A DNA stretch of 14,791 bases from Treponema sp. (GCA_031288815.1 JAITQR010000304.1:1-14791); one strand, 5' to 3'. Shown: positions 1-7,283, counted from the first letter of the stretch. Numbers and translations are program-made. Notes: generated from the sequence alone by a model not told the origin.

Positions 1-878
1 GCGTCCCCGCCCTTGTCCGGGGCCCCTGGCGGGGCGGCCGGGTGAGCCTCCCCTGTCCCACAAGCCAGTATCTTTCGGCCTTGCTGCTGGCCGCCCCTCT
101 GGCCCCCGCCGGGACCATGACCGAAATCGACGTACCCCTGCTTAACGAACAGCCCTACATCGAGATGACCCTCGCCTACCTGGACGCCCAGGGGATCCCC
201 TACGAAAAAAAGGAGGATCTCTCCTGGTTCCGCGTCCCCGGCGGGGCGTCCTACCGGCCGGTGAACGGTCCGGTACCGGGGGACTTCTCCTCCGCCGCCT
301 TCCCCGCGGCGGCGGCGGCAATTGGCGGAGGGCCCCTTACCCTGCTGGGCCTGGATCCTGAAGACCCCCAGGGGGACAAGGCTTTCTTCGAGGTACTCGC
401 GAAAATGGGCTGCCGGGTAAACTGGGATCCGGCCGTCCCCTCCCTCACCGTGTCCCGGAACGAGCCTCTCCGGGGCGGCGAATTCGACCTTAACGGTACC
501 CCGGACATGCTCCCGGCCTGCGCCGTGGTGGCCGCCTTCGCCAGGGGAGACACTTCCCTGGTCAACGTGGCCCATGCCAGGCTTAAAGAGACGGATCGTA
601 TCGCCGTAATGGCGGCGGAACTGGGTAAGCTGGGCGTAAGGGTTACCGAACGCCCCGACGGGCTGCTGATCCACGGCGGGGGCGGCCCTGAAGCCCTGGG
701 ATCGGAAGCGGGTTTCGCCCGGGGCGGCAAAGTTGAGGGGCACGGGGATCACCGGATCGTCATGGCCTTCGCCGCCGCGGCCCTGGGCGCCTCCGGGCCG
801 GTGGAAATTAGCGGCGCCGAAAGCGCGGCGGTTACCTATCCGGGCTTCCTGGAACTGGTAGGGGCGGTTCCGAAATAA
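1..878 (+). CDS. aroA: 3-phosphoshikimate 1-carboxyvinyltransferase (EPSP synthase), 5' end outside window
   Basis: EPSP synthase transfers enolpyruvyl from PEP to shikimate-3-phosphate in the cytoplasmic shikimate pathway. The frame is open from base 3, so the 5' part of the gene lies before the window and the GTG at 42 is internal. About 291 residues are visible of a usual 420-440. Recognisable pieces in order are the substrate-binding TSQYLSALL (bases 60-86, equivalent of the S-x-Q of E. coli AroA), PGDFSSAAFPAAA near 270-310, TPDMLPACA (aspartate equivalent to the E. coli catalytic Asp313), RLKETDRI (Glu equivalent to Glu341 plus the phosphate-binding Arg), and GDHRIVMAFA near the end. 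No motif is broken. It ends 21 bp before the end of the convergent AbrB-type gene, with no terminator visible between them. Family assignment is secure. Confidence 0.96.
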   Translation, partial: VPALVRGPWRGGRVSLPCPTSQYLSALLLAAPLAPAGTMTEIDVPLLNEQPYIEMTLAYLDAQGIPYEKKEDLSWFRVPGGASYRPVNGPVPGDFSSAAFPAAAAAIGGGPLTLLGLDPEDPQGDKAFFEVLAKMGCRVNWDPAVPSLTVSRNEPLRGGEFDLNGTPDMLPACAVVAAFARGDTSLVNVAHARLKETDRIAVMAAELGKLGVRVTERPDGLLIHGGGGPEALGSEAGFARGGKVEGHGDHRIVMAFAAAALGASGPVEISGAESAAVTYPGFLELVGAVPK

Positions 879-899
879 GCCCGTGGGTATTGGCCGAAG

Positions 900-2030
900 C
901 TACCGGGGAAAACAGTACAAAATCAAATTGATAATCTGGGGGAAAAAGGTCATTACCAGGAGCAGACGGGTAACCTGGAGAAGGGAAATATCGGAATTTA
1001 CGATGCCCATATCCGCCGCGATAAGGGCCATGTCGGAAGCGCCCGCCGGAATGGTGATAAGCATGGACTCGGCGCGGCTGAAACCGCAGGTTTTTTCCAG
1101 CACCCTTCCGGTGGCGATACCGTTTAACAGGTAGCCCAGAATCAGGATGATCAGGGGCACTACCAGGTAACGCAGCTCCAGCACCGTTTCTATGGTAAAG
1201 CCGCTCCCCAGGTAGCAGCCGCTTAAAACCTGGGCGGCTTTCCGTAATCCCCGGGGCAGAAGGGCAAAATTAAAAGCCAGCTTTAATATCAGGGCCCCGG
1301 CGATGGGGAACACGAAGGTCATGCCGGGTATCAGGGTACGGTTTCCCAGGATGCCGGCGGCGAGACCGGCGGCCAGGGTAAGAAGAATCTTTACACAGCG
1401 CCGGAAAGGAGAATCCCTGGCCGGTGCGGCTGGGGAAGCCGAATCGGGAAGAGCCCCCTCCGGCGGGGCGGAGGACGGTCCGGCGGAAGGCCGGGAAGAG
1501 AGGGCGGACCGGGGGGCCGGGGAAAACGAAGCGGGACGATGGAATTTGCCGTATACCAGGATAAGGCTCGGAAAAGCCCCCAGGCCGAATATCAGCCGCA
1601 GGGTCTGCATAACCGCGACCTTGGGCGCGTCGGCCCCCATGTCGGCGGCGATGACGGGGGTTTCGTTCACGCCGCCGGGAACCGCGGACATCAGGGCGGT
1701 AACCAGATCCAGGGGACTCAGGGCCGCCATAAGGAAGCCGGCGGTGATGTTGAGTATTAAAAAACCGAAGCCCATGACAAGCATGGGCTTGAGAAGTTTC
1801 GGCAGCCGCGCCAGATCCCGCCGTTCCATGGCGATGCCGATAAAGGAACCGGCGATGATCTGTACCGCCAGCTTGGTCTGATCCGGAACCCAGGCGGCGC
1901 CGCCGGAAAAGATGTTAAACAGCGCCGCGCCGGCAAGGGCCCCCAGCATAAGCCCCCCGGGAATGTGAAACCGGGCGACCAGACAACCGGCAAGCAAGCC
2001 CGCGGCGCAGGTTATAAAAAGGCAGGCCAA
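900..2030 (-). CDS. AbrB-family integral membrane protein (putative transporter, two repeats)
   Basis: A polytopic inner-membrane protein of the AbrB/'ammonia monooxygenase' family (Pfam AbrB, duplicated), whose substrate is not established. Two homologous halves are visible: the first carries SAVPGGVNETPVIAADMGAD (near residues 114-133), the second TIPAGASDMALIAADMG near residue 327. Both contain the small-residue P-[GA]-G...IAADMG signature followed by a QT/QVTRL helix. A Pro/Ala/Ser-rich cytosolic linker of about 45 residues (near 168-212) joins the halves. The start is a TTG at 2030; it is the only start that keeps the first membrane helix, and upstream in-frame codons offer no ATG or GTG nearby. 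Its ribosome site is weak (GGGAAG about 15 bases away), so translation is probably coupled to the barrel gene ending 10 bases upstream. It is the last gene of the 4033-to-900 operon. The historic name 'AbrB regulator' should not be read as a DNA-binding function. Confidence 0.85.
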   Translation of the reverse strand: MACLFITCAAGLLAGCLVARFHIPGGLMLGALAGAALFNIFSGGAAWVPDQTKLAVQIIAGSFIGIAMERRDLARLPKLLKPMLVMGFGFLILNITAGFLMAALSPLDLVTALMSAVPGGVNETPVIAADMGADAPKVAVMQTLRLIFGLGAFPSLILVYGKFHRPASFSPAPRSALSSRPSAGPSSAPPEGALPDSASPAAPARDSPFRRCVKILLTLAAGLAAGILGNRTLIPGMTFVFPIAGALILKLAFNFALLPRGLRKAAQVLSGCYLGSGFTIETVLELRYLVVPLIILILGYLLNGIATGRVLEKTCGFSRAESMLITIPAGASDMALIAADMGIVNSDISLLQVTRLLLVMTFFPQIINLILYCFPR

Positions 2031-2040
2031 AGCGGAACTG

Positions 2041-3276
2041 TCAGTCTTCCCCTTCCGTCTCCCGGCTGTCCGGCTCCAATACCCCCGCCTTCTCCAGCGC
2101 CAGGTTCCCCAAGGCGCGGCGGGTCCAAGGCCACTGCTGTTTCTTCGCGCCGGGACGGATGGCTATGCTGAAGTCGTACACGTAGGTGGAAAAACGGCCG
2201 GGCTCGTTTCCCAGCTCTTTGCCGTACATGGCAAAGTTAAACTGGAAGGGACCGGGCTCAAGGCCAAGTCCAAAACTGGGGAGCATTTCGCTCAGCCCCA
2301 TGCGGATTTTCACGAAGTCGAAGAGACCGAACTCCAGGCCAAGGCCCAGGTTCAAACTGGGATTCCGCTTGGTATAGTCGTCGGCCTGGAAAGCGTCGGT
2401 CAGATTGCGCCAGTCAAACATAAAGGCCGCGTAGCTTGACTGTAACAGGGAAGGCGCCCCTTTCCATACCTTGCCCAGTTTTAAGGTATAGGCAAGGCCC
2501 AGGTTCAGGCTTGTGGGAACCCGGTAGAAGGTATCCGGCGTGGAACCCTCCACCGAAGCCACCGCGCCGCCCCCGGTGAACACATCGGCTACCGTCAGCC
2601 CGAAGGCAAGATCGTCATAGAACCGGTACATAAAACCTAAATCAAAACCCAGTCCCATGATAACGGGCACGGTAAAATCCTCCATCAGGATATCCGAGTC
2701 TTCCACCAGATCCAGCCCCGACATTTCCTTATAGGCCATCATCCGCAGGAAGGGCTTTGTCACAAAACCGGCGTCAAGCTGGTGGTACGAGAGGTCCAGC
2801 ACCCTGAAAGACATGCCGTAATTCAGGATAATATCCGCCATGGCGGTGGCTTCGATATCGATGCCTCTGATCCGGGTATCCACAAGGATCCGATCCCAGA
2901 CGCCGACGCCCAGACCGTTTGCCGCGTAGGCGAATGACAGGGGCCCCCGCAGCTCAAGGCCCAGGGGGATCCTTCCCTTCTGGTCGCTGGCGAATTGTCC
3001 CAGCGCCTTTCCCGGATCGTCCGAATTTACGATCTCCGCAATATCGAAGAGGGGGCCGATAAAGGCCGGGGATATCTCAAAGAAACTCCACTGGTTCGCC
3101 TTCTGCAAGGCGGCGGGGTTCACGAAAAGGGCGTATACATCGTCGGTATAGGCCACATGGGAGCCGCCCCGGCCGGCGTTCCTGGTGGAACCGACGGTCA
3201 GGGGCGCCATATCCTCCCCGAAAACGAAGGCTGAAAAACAAACCAGCGCAAACAGCAGGGCGATTGTTTTTTTCAT
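2041..3276 (-). CDS. Predicted beta-barrel outer-membrane protein (FadL/PorV-like)
   Basis: An exported protein of 411 residues, probably a beta-barrel in the outer membrane. The start chosen is the ATG at 3276, giving the signal peptide MKKTIALLFALVCFSAFVFG and preceded by AAGGA at a good distance; an 18-codon extension upstream would spoil the signal peptide and overlap the preceding gene. After cleavage comes GSTRNAGRGGSHVAYTDDVY and then a NPAAL motif, the N-terminal arrangement found in FadL/PorV/UPF0164-type spirochaete barrels ('GG.hvA.tdd..a.f.NPA'). Alternating hydrophobic and aromatic strands follow. The C-terminus ends in an acidic tail rather than an aromatic residue, which is not the classic barrel signal. 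It starts 10 bases after the stop of the lipoprotein gene, whose TAA overlaps its ribosome site, so the two are co-transcribed. Substrate is unknown; hydrophobic-compound uptake would follow the FadL analogy only. Confidence 0.75.
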   Translation of the reverse strand: MKKTIALLFALVCFSAFVFGEDMAPLTVGSTRNAGRGGSHVAYTDDVYALFVNPAALQKANQWSFFEISPAFIGPLFDIAEIVNSDDPGKALGQFASDQKGRIPLGLELRGPLSFAYAANGLGVGVWDRILVDTRIRGIDIEATAMADIILNYGMSFRVLDLSYHQLDAGFVTKPFLRMMAYKEMSGLDLVEDSDILMEDFTVPVIMGLGFDLGFMYRFYDDLAFGLTVADVFTGGGAVASVEGSTPDTFYRVPTSLNLGLAYTLKLGKVWKGAPSLLQSSYAAFMFDWRNLTDAFQADDYTKRNPSLNLGLGLEFGLFDFVKIRMGLSEMLPSFGLGLEPGPFQFNFAMYGKELGNEPGRFSTYVYDFSIAIRPGAKKQQWPWTRRALGNLALEKAGVLEPDSRETEGED

Positions 3277-3286
3277 GTGTTTGTCC

Positions 3287-4033
3287 TTAATTTGCCCCAA
3301 CCAAGGCTTTGAGCATGTTACCCAGCTCACTATCGGGGCGGTCTATCACCTCGTTCGCCACGGCGGCGATAATTTTTTCATTATCACCAAGGCCGGTACC
3401 GTCTACGGTTTTAGAAGATCCCCAATCGTTGGCGTAGCTTTCAAAGTCACCCGCAGCCTTCGACGCTTCCCCCATCATCATGGTTACCAGGAGCAGGGTT
3501 AGATCGGAAGTGGAAACCGATTTGGCGAAGGAATCGTCCGTAAACCTGGGAGCGCCATTCTCCTCAACCACGTTTTTCGCCAGGGTTTTGGCGATATCAT
3601 CCGCCACGCCGCTAATGTCGTTCTTCTTTGCCTGTCCCAAAACTGTCTGGGCCACCTCCAGCAGAGCGTTCTCATTAGTCTCACTACCCCCGGTAAGGGT
3701 ACCCAGATTGGAGAGGACAAGCTCCGTTAAGCCGGCCGCCTGGTTGGCGGCTTTAATGGCCGCGGCCTGCAGGGCGGGATTGTCCGTCCCCTTCAGTTTT
3801 TCCAGGATGGCCCGGGAAGCCTCGGTATCGCCGTTGGCGTCCTTCAAAAGCTCGTTTACGTTTGAGGTGGTAACCTTGACCTTTGAGGGGTCCCGGGCGA
3901 GAGCCTCCCCCCAAGTGGTAGAATAAAAATCCGTACAAGAGGCCGCCAACAGACCCGTAAGTACGAGTACAAGGGTTCCGAAGAACAGATTCCGATGCCG
4001 GCGAGTATCGCCTTCGGCAATGTGACTTTTCAT
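3287..4033 (-). CDS. Predicted lipoprotein, function unknown
   Basis: A 248-residue exported protein. The ATG at 4033 is preceded by AAGGAGC at nine bases and is the start that gives a sensible signal sequence; the frame is open 30 codons further upstream but that stretch has no ribosome site. Residues 15-33 form a hydrophobic stretch ending in the lipobox LLAASC, so Cys33 should be lipidated by Lgt after a long basic n-region. The mature part is rich in Ala, Asn, Asp and Leu and predicted mostly helical, with no catalytic motif that I recognise. It is the first gene of the operon with the barrel protein and the AbrB-type protein, suggesting an envelope role, perhaps as a partner of the barrel. 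It reads like other spirochaete helical lipoproteins of unknown function. Confidence 0.75.
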   Translation of the reverse strand: MKSHIAEGDTRRHRNLFFGTLVLVLTGLLAASCTDFYSTTWGEALARDPSKVKVTTSNVNELLKDANGDTEASRAILEKLKGTDNPALQAAAIKAANQAAGLTELVLSNLGTLTGGSETNENALLEVAQTVLGQAKKNDISGVADDIAKTLAKNVVEENGAPRFTDDSFAKSVSTSDLTLLLVTMMMGEASKAAGDFESYANDWGSSKTVDGTGLGDNEKIIAAVANEVIDRPDSELGNMLKALVGAN

Positions 4034-4057
4034 AAAAATAGCTCCTTGATGATGGAA

Positions 4058-4078
4058 AACCGGGCTACATTCCCGGTT
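4058..4078 (-). promoter_or_regulatory. Hairpin in the 5' leader of the lipoprotein operon
   Basis: A perfect 7-bp stem (AACCGGG / CCCGGTT) with a 7-base loop lies 25 bases before the ATG at 4033 and just upstream of its ribosome site. On the minus-strand transcript it could affect stability or translation of the operon mRNA. No T-run follows, so it is not an intrinsic terminator. Confidence 0.4.
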
Positions 4079-4084
4079 ACCTAT

Positions 4085-4113
4085 ACAGTAACCCACTAAT
4101 CCCCTTTTTTCAA
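4085..4113 (-). promoter_or_regulatory. Possible sigma-70 promoter of the lipoprotein operon
   Basis: On the minus strand TTGAAA (4113-4108) is followed after 17 bases by TACTGT (4090-4085), or after 20 bases by TGTATA. The -35 is good but neither -10 is close to consensus. It overlaps the 3' end region of the flavoprotein gene, whose stop is at 4120, so the operon may have its own promoter or be read through from upstream. Confidence 0.35.
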
Positions 4114-4119
4114 TGCAAT

Positions 4120-4725
4120 TCACCCTAAATCGGCGCCGCCCCGTTGCAGGGTATCCCCGTTTTTCCGGCCTTCCGCGATGGCCTTTGCCGCGGCGTAGGC
4201 GGCCTTTTTCTTGTAGTCCTGGTTCCAGCGGTTTACGGCGATATAGTCGAAGATCGCCGCTTCCGTGTGCCGGGCAAAGCGATCCATCTGCTCAAGGCAG
4301 CTCAGCGCCCCGTTTCCGGAACCGCCGGGGGACGCGACCAGGAGGGTCTGTTTTCCGGAAAGAACCGATTTTGAAGCGCCGCCGCCGGGGAAACGTTTGG
4401 TCGCCTCGCAGCGGCGCAGCCGATCGATAAAGGACTTTAGCCCCTCCGCCGTCTCCCCCCAGTAAACAGGGGTGATGACACAGAGGGCGTCCGCCTTTTC
4501 GATTGCCTCCACGGCCGCGTCAAATCCGTCGTTTCCGAATGTACAGCGATGCCGTTCCCGGCAGCTTCCCCACCCGTCGCCGCAGACATGGCAGCGCTCG
4601 AGTTTTTCCACCGAAAGAAGCTCCGCGTCGGCCCCGCCGTCCCTGGCCCCCCGTAAAATCTCCTGGGTTACGCCATGGCAAAGCCCGTCCCGCTTGGGGT
4701 TTCCCGACAAAACCAAAAATTTCAT
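4120..4725 (-). CDS. NADPH-dependent FMN reductase / iron-sulfur-flavoprotein-like protein
   Basis: A cytoplasmic flavodoxin-fold protein of 201 residues. The start is the ATG at 4725, eight bases after GGAGGAGG; the frame continues upstream but overlaps the divergent promoter. The N-terminal strand and phosphate loop (KFLVLSGNPKRDGLCH, residues 2-17) and the PVYWGETAEGLKSFIDRL segment (about 86-103) are the FMN-binding signatures of the NADPH-dependent FMN reductase / flavodoxin_2 family. Between them sit four cysteines, C45, C48, C55 and C61, in the place where the iron-sulfur flavoprotein (Isf) subgroup carries its cluster-binding cysteines, although the spacing here (C-x2-C-x6-C-x5-C) is looser than the compact Isf motif. 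A redox role with FMN is well supported; a [4Fe-4S] cluster is inference. It is divergent from the PgsA-like gene. Confidence 0.8.
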   Translation of the reverse strand: MKFLVLSGNPKRDGLCHGVTQEILRGARDGGADAELLSVEKLERCHVCGDGWGSCRERHRCTFGNDGFDAAVEAIEKADALCVITPVYWGETAEGLKSFIDRLRRCEATKRFPGGGASKSVLSGKQTLLVASPGGSGNGALSCLEQMDRFARHTEAAIFDYIAVNRWNQDYKKKAAYAAAKAIAEGRKNGDTLQRGGADLG

Positions 4726-4798
4726 AAGCGCCTCCTCCATTCTCCATACCGCCCATGGTACCACAATCCAGGGGAAGGGCCAGCCTGTTCCGGCTAAC

Positions 4799-4827
4799 TT
4801 GCGGAACCGGCATATTCCGCCTATACT
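4799..4827 (+). promoter_or_regulatory. Sigma-70 promoter of the PgsA-like gene with a dyad in its spacer
   Basis: TTGCGG (4799-4804), a 17-base spacer and TATACT (4822-4827). The -10 ends only seven bases before the ATG at 4835, and no Shine-Dalgarno sequence precedes that ATG. An inverted repeat GCGGAA (4801-4806) / TTCCGC (4815-4820) fills most of the spacer. Confidence 0.6.
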
Positions 4828-4834
4828 CTCGTCC

Positions 4835-5425
4835 ATGACGCTGGCAGACAAGATTACTTCTTTGCGGATAGTTTTCGCCCCCTTCTTCTTCGGGGTCTAC
4901 CTTTTGCCGTCTTTTTTCCCCGCCTGGTTTGCCCGGGGGGGACAGTGGACCGTGCCCGTTCTCTGGTTTCTTTTCATTGTTTCCGAGATTACCGATATGA
5001 TTGACGGTAAAGTCGCCCGGAAAAGGAACGAGGTGAGCGATTTTGGGAAATTTTACGATCCTTTCGCCGATACCCTGGTGCAGCTTACCTATTTCCTCTG
5101 TTTTGTGATGGACGGGGTTCTTCCGGTTCTCCTCTATCTGGTGGTTTTGTACCGGGAATTCAGTATTCTCTTTATCCGTAACCTGATGCTGAAAAAAGGC
5201 GTTGCCATGGGGGCGCGGAAGGGCGGGAAGATCAAAACGGCCGCCTATATCAGCGCCGGGGCCTTTGCCCTGGCCAGTTCCAGCGCCGCCCGCCTTGGCC
5301 TGGATCCCCGGATAATCCGCTGCCTGGGCCTCGCGGCGGTGACGGTTTTCGCCCTTTCGGTGCTTGCCGCCATCCTTTCCCTGGCAGACTATATTTCCGT
5401 CTACCGCAAGACCCCGCCGGCGTAA
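4835..5425 (+). CDS. CDP-alcohol phosphatidyltransferase (PgsA-like)
   Basis: An inner-membrane enzyme of 196 residues that transfers a phosphatidyl group from CDP-diacylglycerol to an alcohol acceptor; glycerol-3-phosphate (phosphatidylglycerophosphate synthase) is the most likely acceptor from overall resemblance. The family signature D-x2-D-G-x2-A-R-x8-G-x3-D-x3-D is complete: D54, D57, G58, A61, R62, G71, D75, D79. Hydrophobic helices flank it, and a basic loop (KKGVAMGARKGGKIKTA, about 131-147) matches the usual post-motif region. Start at 4835 was chosen because it gives the short N-terminus normal for the family, with the LRIVFAP helix beginning near residue 10; the frame is open far upstream but that part is antisense to the flavoprotein gene. 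There is no ribosome binding site, consistent with a leaderless transcript. Acceptor specificity cannot be decided by sequence alone. Confidence 0.88.
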   Translation: MTLADKITSLRIVFAPFFFGVYLLPSFFPAWFARGGQWTVPVLWFLFIVSEITDMIDGKVARKRNEVSDFGKFYDPFADTLVQLTYFLCFVMDGVLPVLLYLVVLYREFSILFIRNLMLKKGVAMGARKGGKIKTAAYISAGAFALASSSAARLGLDPRIIRCLGLAAVTVFALSVLAAILSLADYISVYRKTPPA

Positions 5426-5470
5426 AACGGCTCTTTTCCGGCTCTTCCGCGTCCCTTGCCGGCGGCCTTC

Positions 5471-5860
5471 TTACGCTACCAGATTGAAAACCGCCCCGGC
5501 GGGAATCTGGGAGGCGGTGTTGTAGGGCATGGCGGCGCTGGCGGCCTGGGCCTGACGGAGCTGCTGCTCGTACTGGCTGATAAGGATGTCCAGGCGCTCG
5601 TCGCTTTCCCCGCCGGTCTCCAGACTGATTTTTCCCTGGTTTTTCAGGCGGCCAAGCTGTTCGATAAGGGAGTCGAGTATTTTAAGCTTGCTGATGGTTA
5701 CCCCCCGGGTTCCCTCAGGGGCGGGAACGCCGGAAACATGCCTAAAATGGGAGTAGATATACATGGCGGGCGCCACCGGCAGGGATGTTCTGCCGTTTTG
5801 GGACGCGCTGATGGCGAATCCGATGCTGGGAACCACGCCGGAAATTGCCCCGTGACTCAT
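5471..5860 (-). CDS. Small uncharacterised protein
   Basis: A protein of 129 residues with no signal peptide or membrane segment. The ATG at 5860 follows GAGGAG by five bases; an in-frame ATG seven codons upstream has no better site. The first half has a low-complexity, small-residue character (MSHGAISGVVPSIGFAISAS) followed by a PEGTRGVTISKLK segment; the second half (about 66-110) is amphipathic helix, rich in Leu, Glu, Gln and Lys, compatible with a short coiled coil. I do not recognise a family. The opposite strand is also open (5456-5920), but that reading lacks a ribosome site and is Gly/Ala-biased as expected of a shadow. A sigma-28-like promoter upstream would suggest a motility connection. 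Convergent with the PgsA-like gene, 45 bp apart. Confidence 0.65.
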   Translation of the reverse strand: MSHGAISGVVPSIGFAISASQNGRTSLPVAPAMYIYSHFRHVSGVPAPEGTRGVTISKLKILDSLIEQLGRLKNQGKISLETGGESDERLDILISQYEQQLRQAQAASAAMPYNTASQIPAGAVFNLVA

Positions 5861-5942
5861 TTTACTCCTCTTTCCCTCCAAAATTCCGGTCCGGAAGCCG
5901 GTTTATGTCCGTTTCTTTGAAGCGGGCTTCGTCCTACCTACC

Positions 5943-5969
5943 ATATCGGAATCTGAAAAAAAAAGTTAA
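5943..5969 (-). promoter_or_regulatory. Possible sigma-28 (FliA-type) promoter for the 5860 gene
   Basis: On the minus strand TTAACTTT (5969-5962), 11 bases, then TCCGATAT (5950-5943). Each half matches the enterobacterial FliA consensus TAAAGTTT-N11-GCCGATAA at six of eight positions, with the exact spacing. It would give a leader of roughly 75 bases before the ATG at 5860. The spacer includes a T-run, so a chance match is possible. Confidence 0.35.
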
Positions 5970-6083
5970 GAGATAAAATTGAAATGGAGGGCGTGAAATC
6001 CCCGCGCCAACGGAGGCTTGTACGGCTTACCCGGCGGCCCCATGGCTTTATACGGCGCCCCGCCGATCCGGGAAAGCGCCTCA

Positions 6084-6112
6084 TTCATCAAGTCCCGTCT
6101 TTTCTGTATAGT
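6084..6112 (+). promoter_or_regulatory. Probable sigma-70 promoter of the M42 peptidase gene
   Basis: TTCATC (6084-6089), 17 bases, TATAGT (6107-6112). The -10 is five of six; the -35 is weak. Transcription would start close to 6119, inside or at the edge of the GGAGGAGG ribosome site (6116-6123), giving a very short leader. The stretch 5861-6083 before it contains no credible gene. Confidence 0.45.
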
Positions 6113-6129
6113 AACGGAGGAGGAAAGCC

Positions 6130-7206
6130 ATGGATGAAGCTGCGATGATTTCGATGATTGGGGAACTCTCGTCCGCCAACGGGGCGCCGGGTTTTGAGGA
6201 CGAGGTGGTGGCCCTGCTCCGCTCTTACTGCCGGGGGCTGGGGGACACCCGCGAGGACAGCCTGCGGAACCTTTTCGTTTATTCCAAGGGCAACCGGGGG
6301 AACCGCCCGGTGGTTCAACTGGACGCCCACAGCGACGAGGTGGCCTTTATGGTCCAGAACATCTGCGCCGACGGGACGCTCAAATTCCACAACCTGGGGG
6401 GCTGGGTTCCCTTCTGCGTCCCCGCCCACGCGGTAAGGGTGCGGACGCCCAGGGGCTATATTCCGGGCATCGTGGCAAGCAAGCCTCCCCACTACATGAG
6501 CGACGCTGAAAAAAACAGCCTGCCCAAGATAGCGGACATGGTTATTGACGTGGGAGCCGTGTCCCGGGAGGACGCGGTAAAGAATTTCGGCGTCCGCGTC
6601 GGCGAGCCGGTAGTTCCCGATGTGGGCTTCCAGTACCTCAAGGAATCCGGCATCCTCTACGGCAAGGCCTTTGACTGCCGCCTGGGCTGCGCGGCTCTGG
6701 CGGCAACCATGATGGAACTGGCGGAAAAGGAACTGAAGGTGGATGTGGTAGGGGCCTTCGCGGTGCAGGAAGAGATGGGGCTCCGGGGGGCGCGGGTTAC
6801 CGCCAACCGGGTTAAGCCCGCCGCCGCCATCGTGTTTGAAGGCTGCCCCGCCGACGACACCTTCAACGCCTCCGCGGAGATGGCCCAGACCGCCCTGAAA
6901 AAGGGCCCCATGCTCCGGCACCTGGACAACCAGATGATCACCAACCCCCGGTTCCAGCGCTTTGCCCTGGATACCGCCGCGGAACTGGGCATCCCCGTGC
7001 AGGAGGGGGTCCGTACCGGAGGCTCCACCAACGGCGCGTCCATCCACCTTTCCAACGAAGGGGTTCCGGTGATCGTTGTCGGCATGGGGGTCCGCTATGC
7101 CCATACCCATTACTGCTACTCGTCTTACAGGGATTTCGAAAACGCCGTAAAACTCGGAGCGGCGATCATCCGGCGGCTGAGCCCGGAACTGATAGGGGGT
7201 TTCTGA
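6130..7206 (+). CDS. M42 family metallopeptidase (glutamyl aminopeptidase / TET-like)
   Basis: A cytoplasmic di-metal aminopeptidase of 358 residues, the normal length for family M42, whose members assemble into tetrahedral dodecamers and trim short peptides. The metal-site motifs are all visible: DAHSDEV (H67, D69), AFDCRLGC (D182, bridging aspartate), VQEEMGLRGA (E214 general base, E215), FEGCPADD (E237 in the position that is Asp in archaeal TET enzymes), and MGVRYAHTHY (H325). GGSTNGASIHLSNEGVPV (298-315) is the usual segment before the last ligand. The ATG at 6130 lies seven bases after GGAGGAGG, so the start is firm. The gene is monocistronic, followed by hairpins and a convergent gene. 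Substrate preference among M42 members cannot be read from the sequence. Confidence 0.93.
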   Translation: MDEAAMISMIGELSSANGAPGFEDEVVALLRSYCRGLGDTREDSLRNLFVYSKGNRGNRPVVQLDAHSDEVAFMVQNICADGTLKFHNLGGWVPFCVPAHAVRVRTPRGYIPGIVASKPPHYMSDAEKNSLPKIADMVIDVGAVSREDAVKNFGVRVGEPVVPDVGFQYLKESGILYGKAFDCRLGCAALAATMMELAEKELKVDVVGAFAVQEEMGLRGARVTANRVKPAAAIVFEGCPADDTFNASAEMAQTALKKGPMLRHLDNQMITNPRFQRFALDTAAELGIPVQEGVRTGGSTNGASIHLSNEGVPVIVVGMGVRYAHTHYCYSSYRDFENAVKLGAAIIRRLSPELIGGF

Positions 7207-7230
7207 TACCTCAATCCCTCAGGGTTAATT

Positions 7231-7283
7231 CCCCCGGGAGCCCGATCGCCCGGGGGGAGCCTTTCGGGGCTATTAAACCCCGA
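7231..7283 (+). terminator. Two hairpins between convergent genes (possible terminator)
   Basis: An 8-bp stem CCCCCGGG (7231-7238) / CCCGGGGG (7249-7256) is followed by a 6-bp stem TCGGGG (7264-7269) / CCCCGA (7278-7283). Neither has a T-run on either strand, so intrinsic termination is not clear; they may act as mRNA 3'-end structures. Apart from these, 7207-7315 holds nothing that I recognise. Confidence 0.35.

Noticed and set aside
4472..4834. Upstream in-frame extension of the PgsA-like protein
   Set aside because: It is antisense to the flavoprotein gene and would add an unrelated Pro/Ser/Arg-rich N-terminus of 121 residues not seen in this family.
5456..5920. Plus-strand ORF opposite the 5471-5860 gene
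   Set aside because: No ribosome site, Gly/Ala-heavy composition, and the minus reading has GAGGAG five bases before its ATG and a plausible promoter.
6042..6137. 31-codon ORF just upstream of and overlapping the M42 gene
   Set aside because: No ribosome site, and its frame covers the promoter and ribosome site of the peptidase gene.
6088..7110. 340-codon ORF on the minus strand opposite the M42 peptidase
   Set aside because: It is the antisense shadow of a gene with every M42 metal ligand in place; the reading is rich in His, Gly and Val with no ribosome site.
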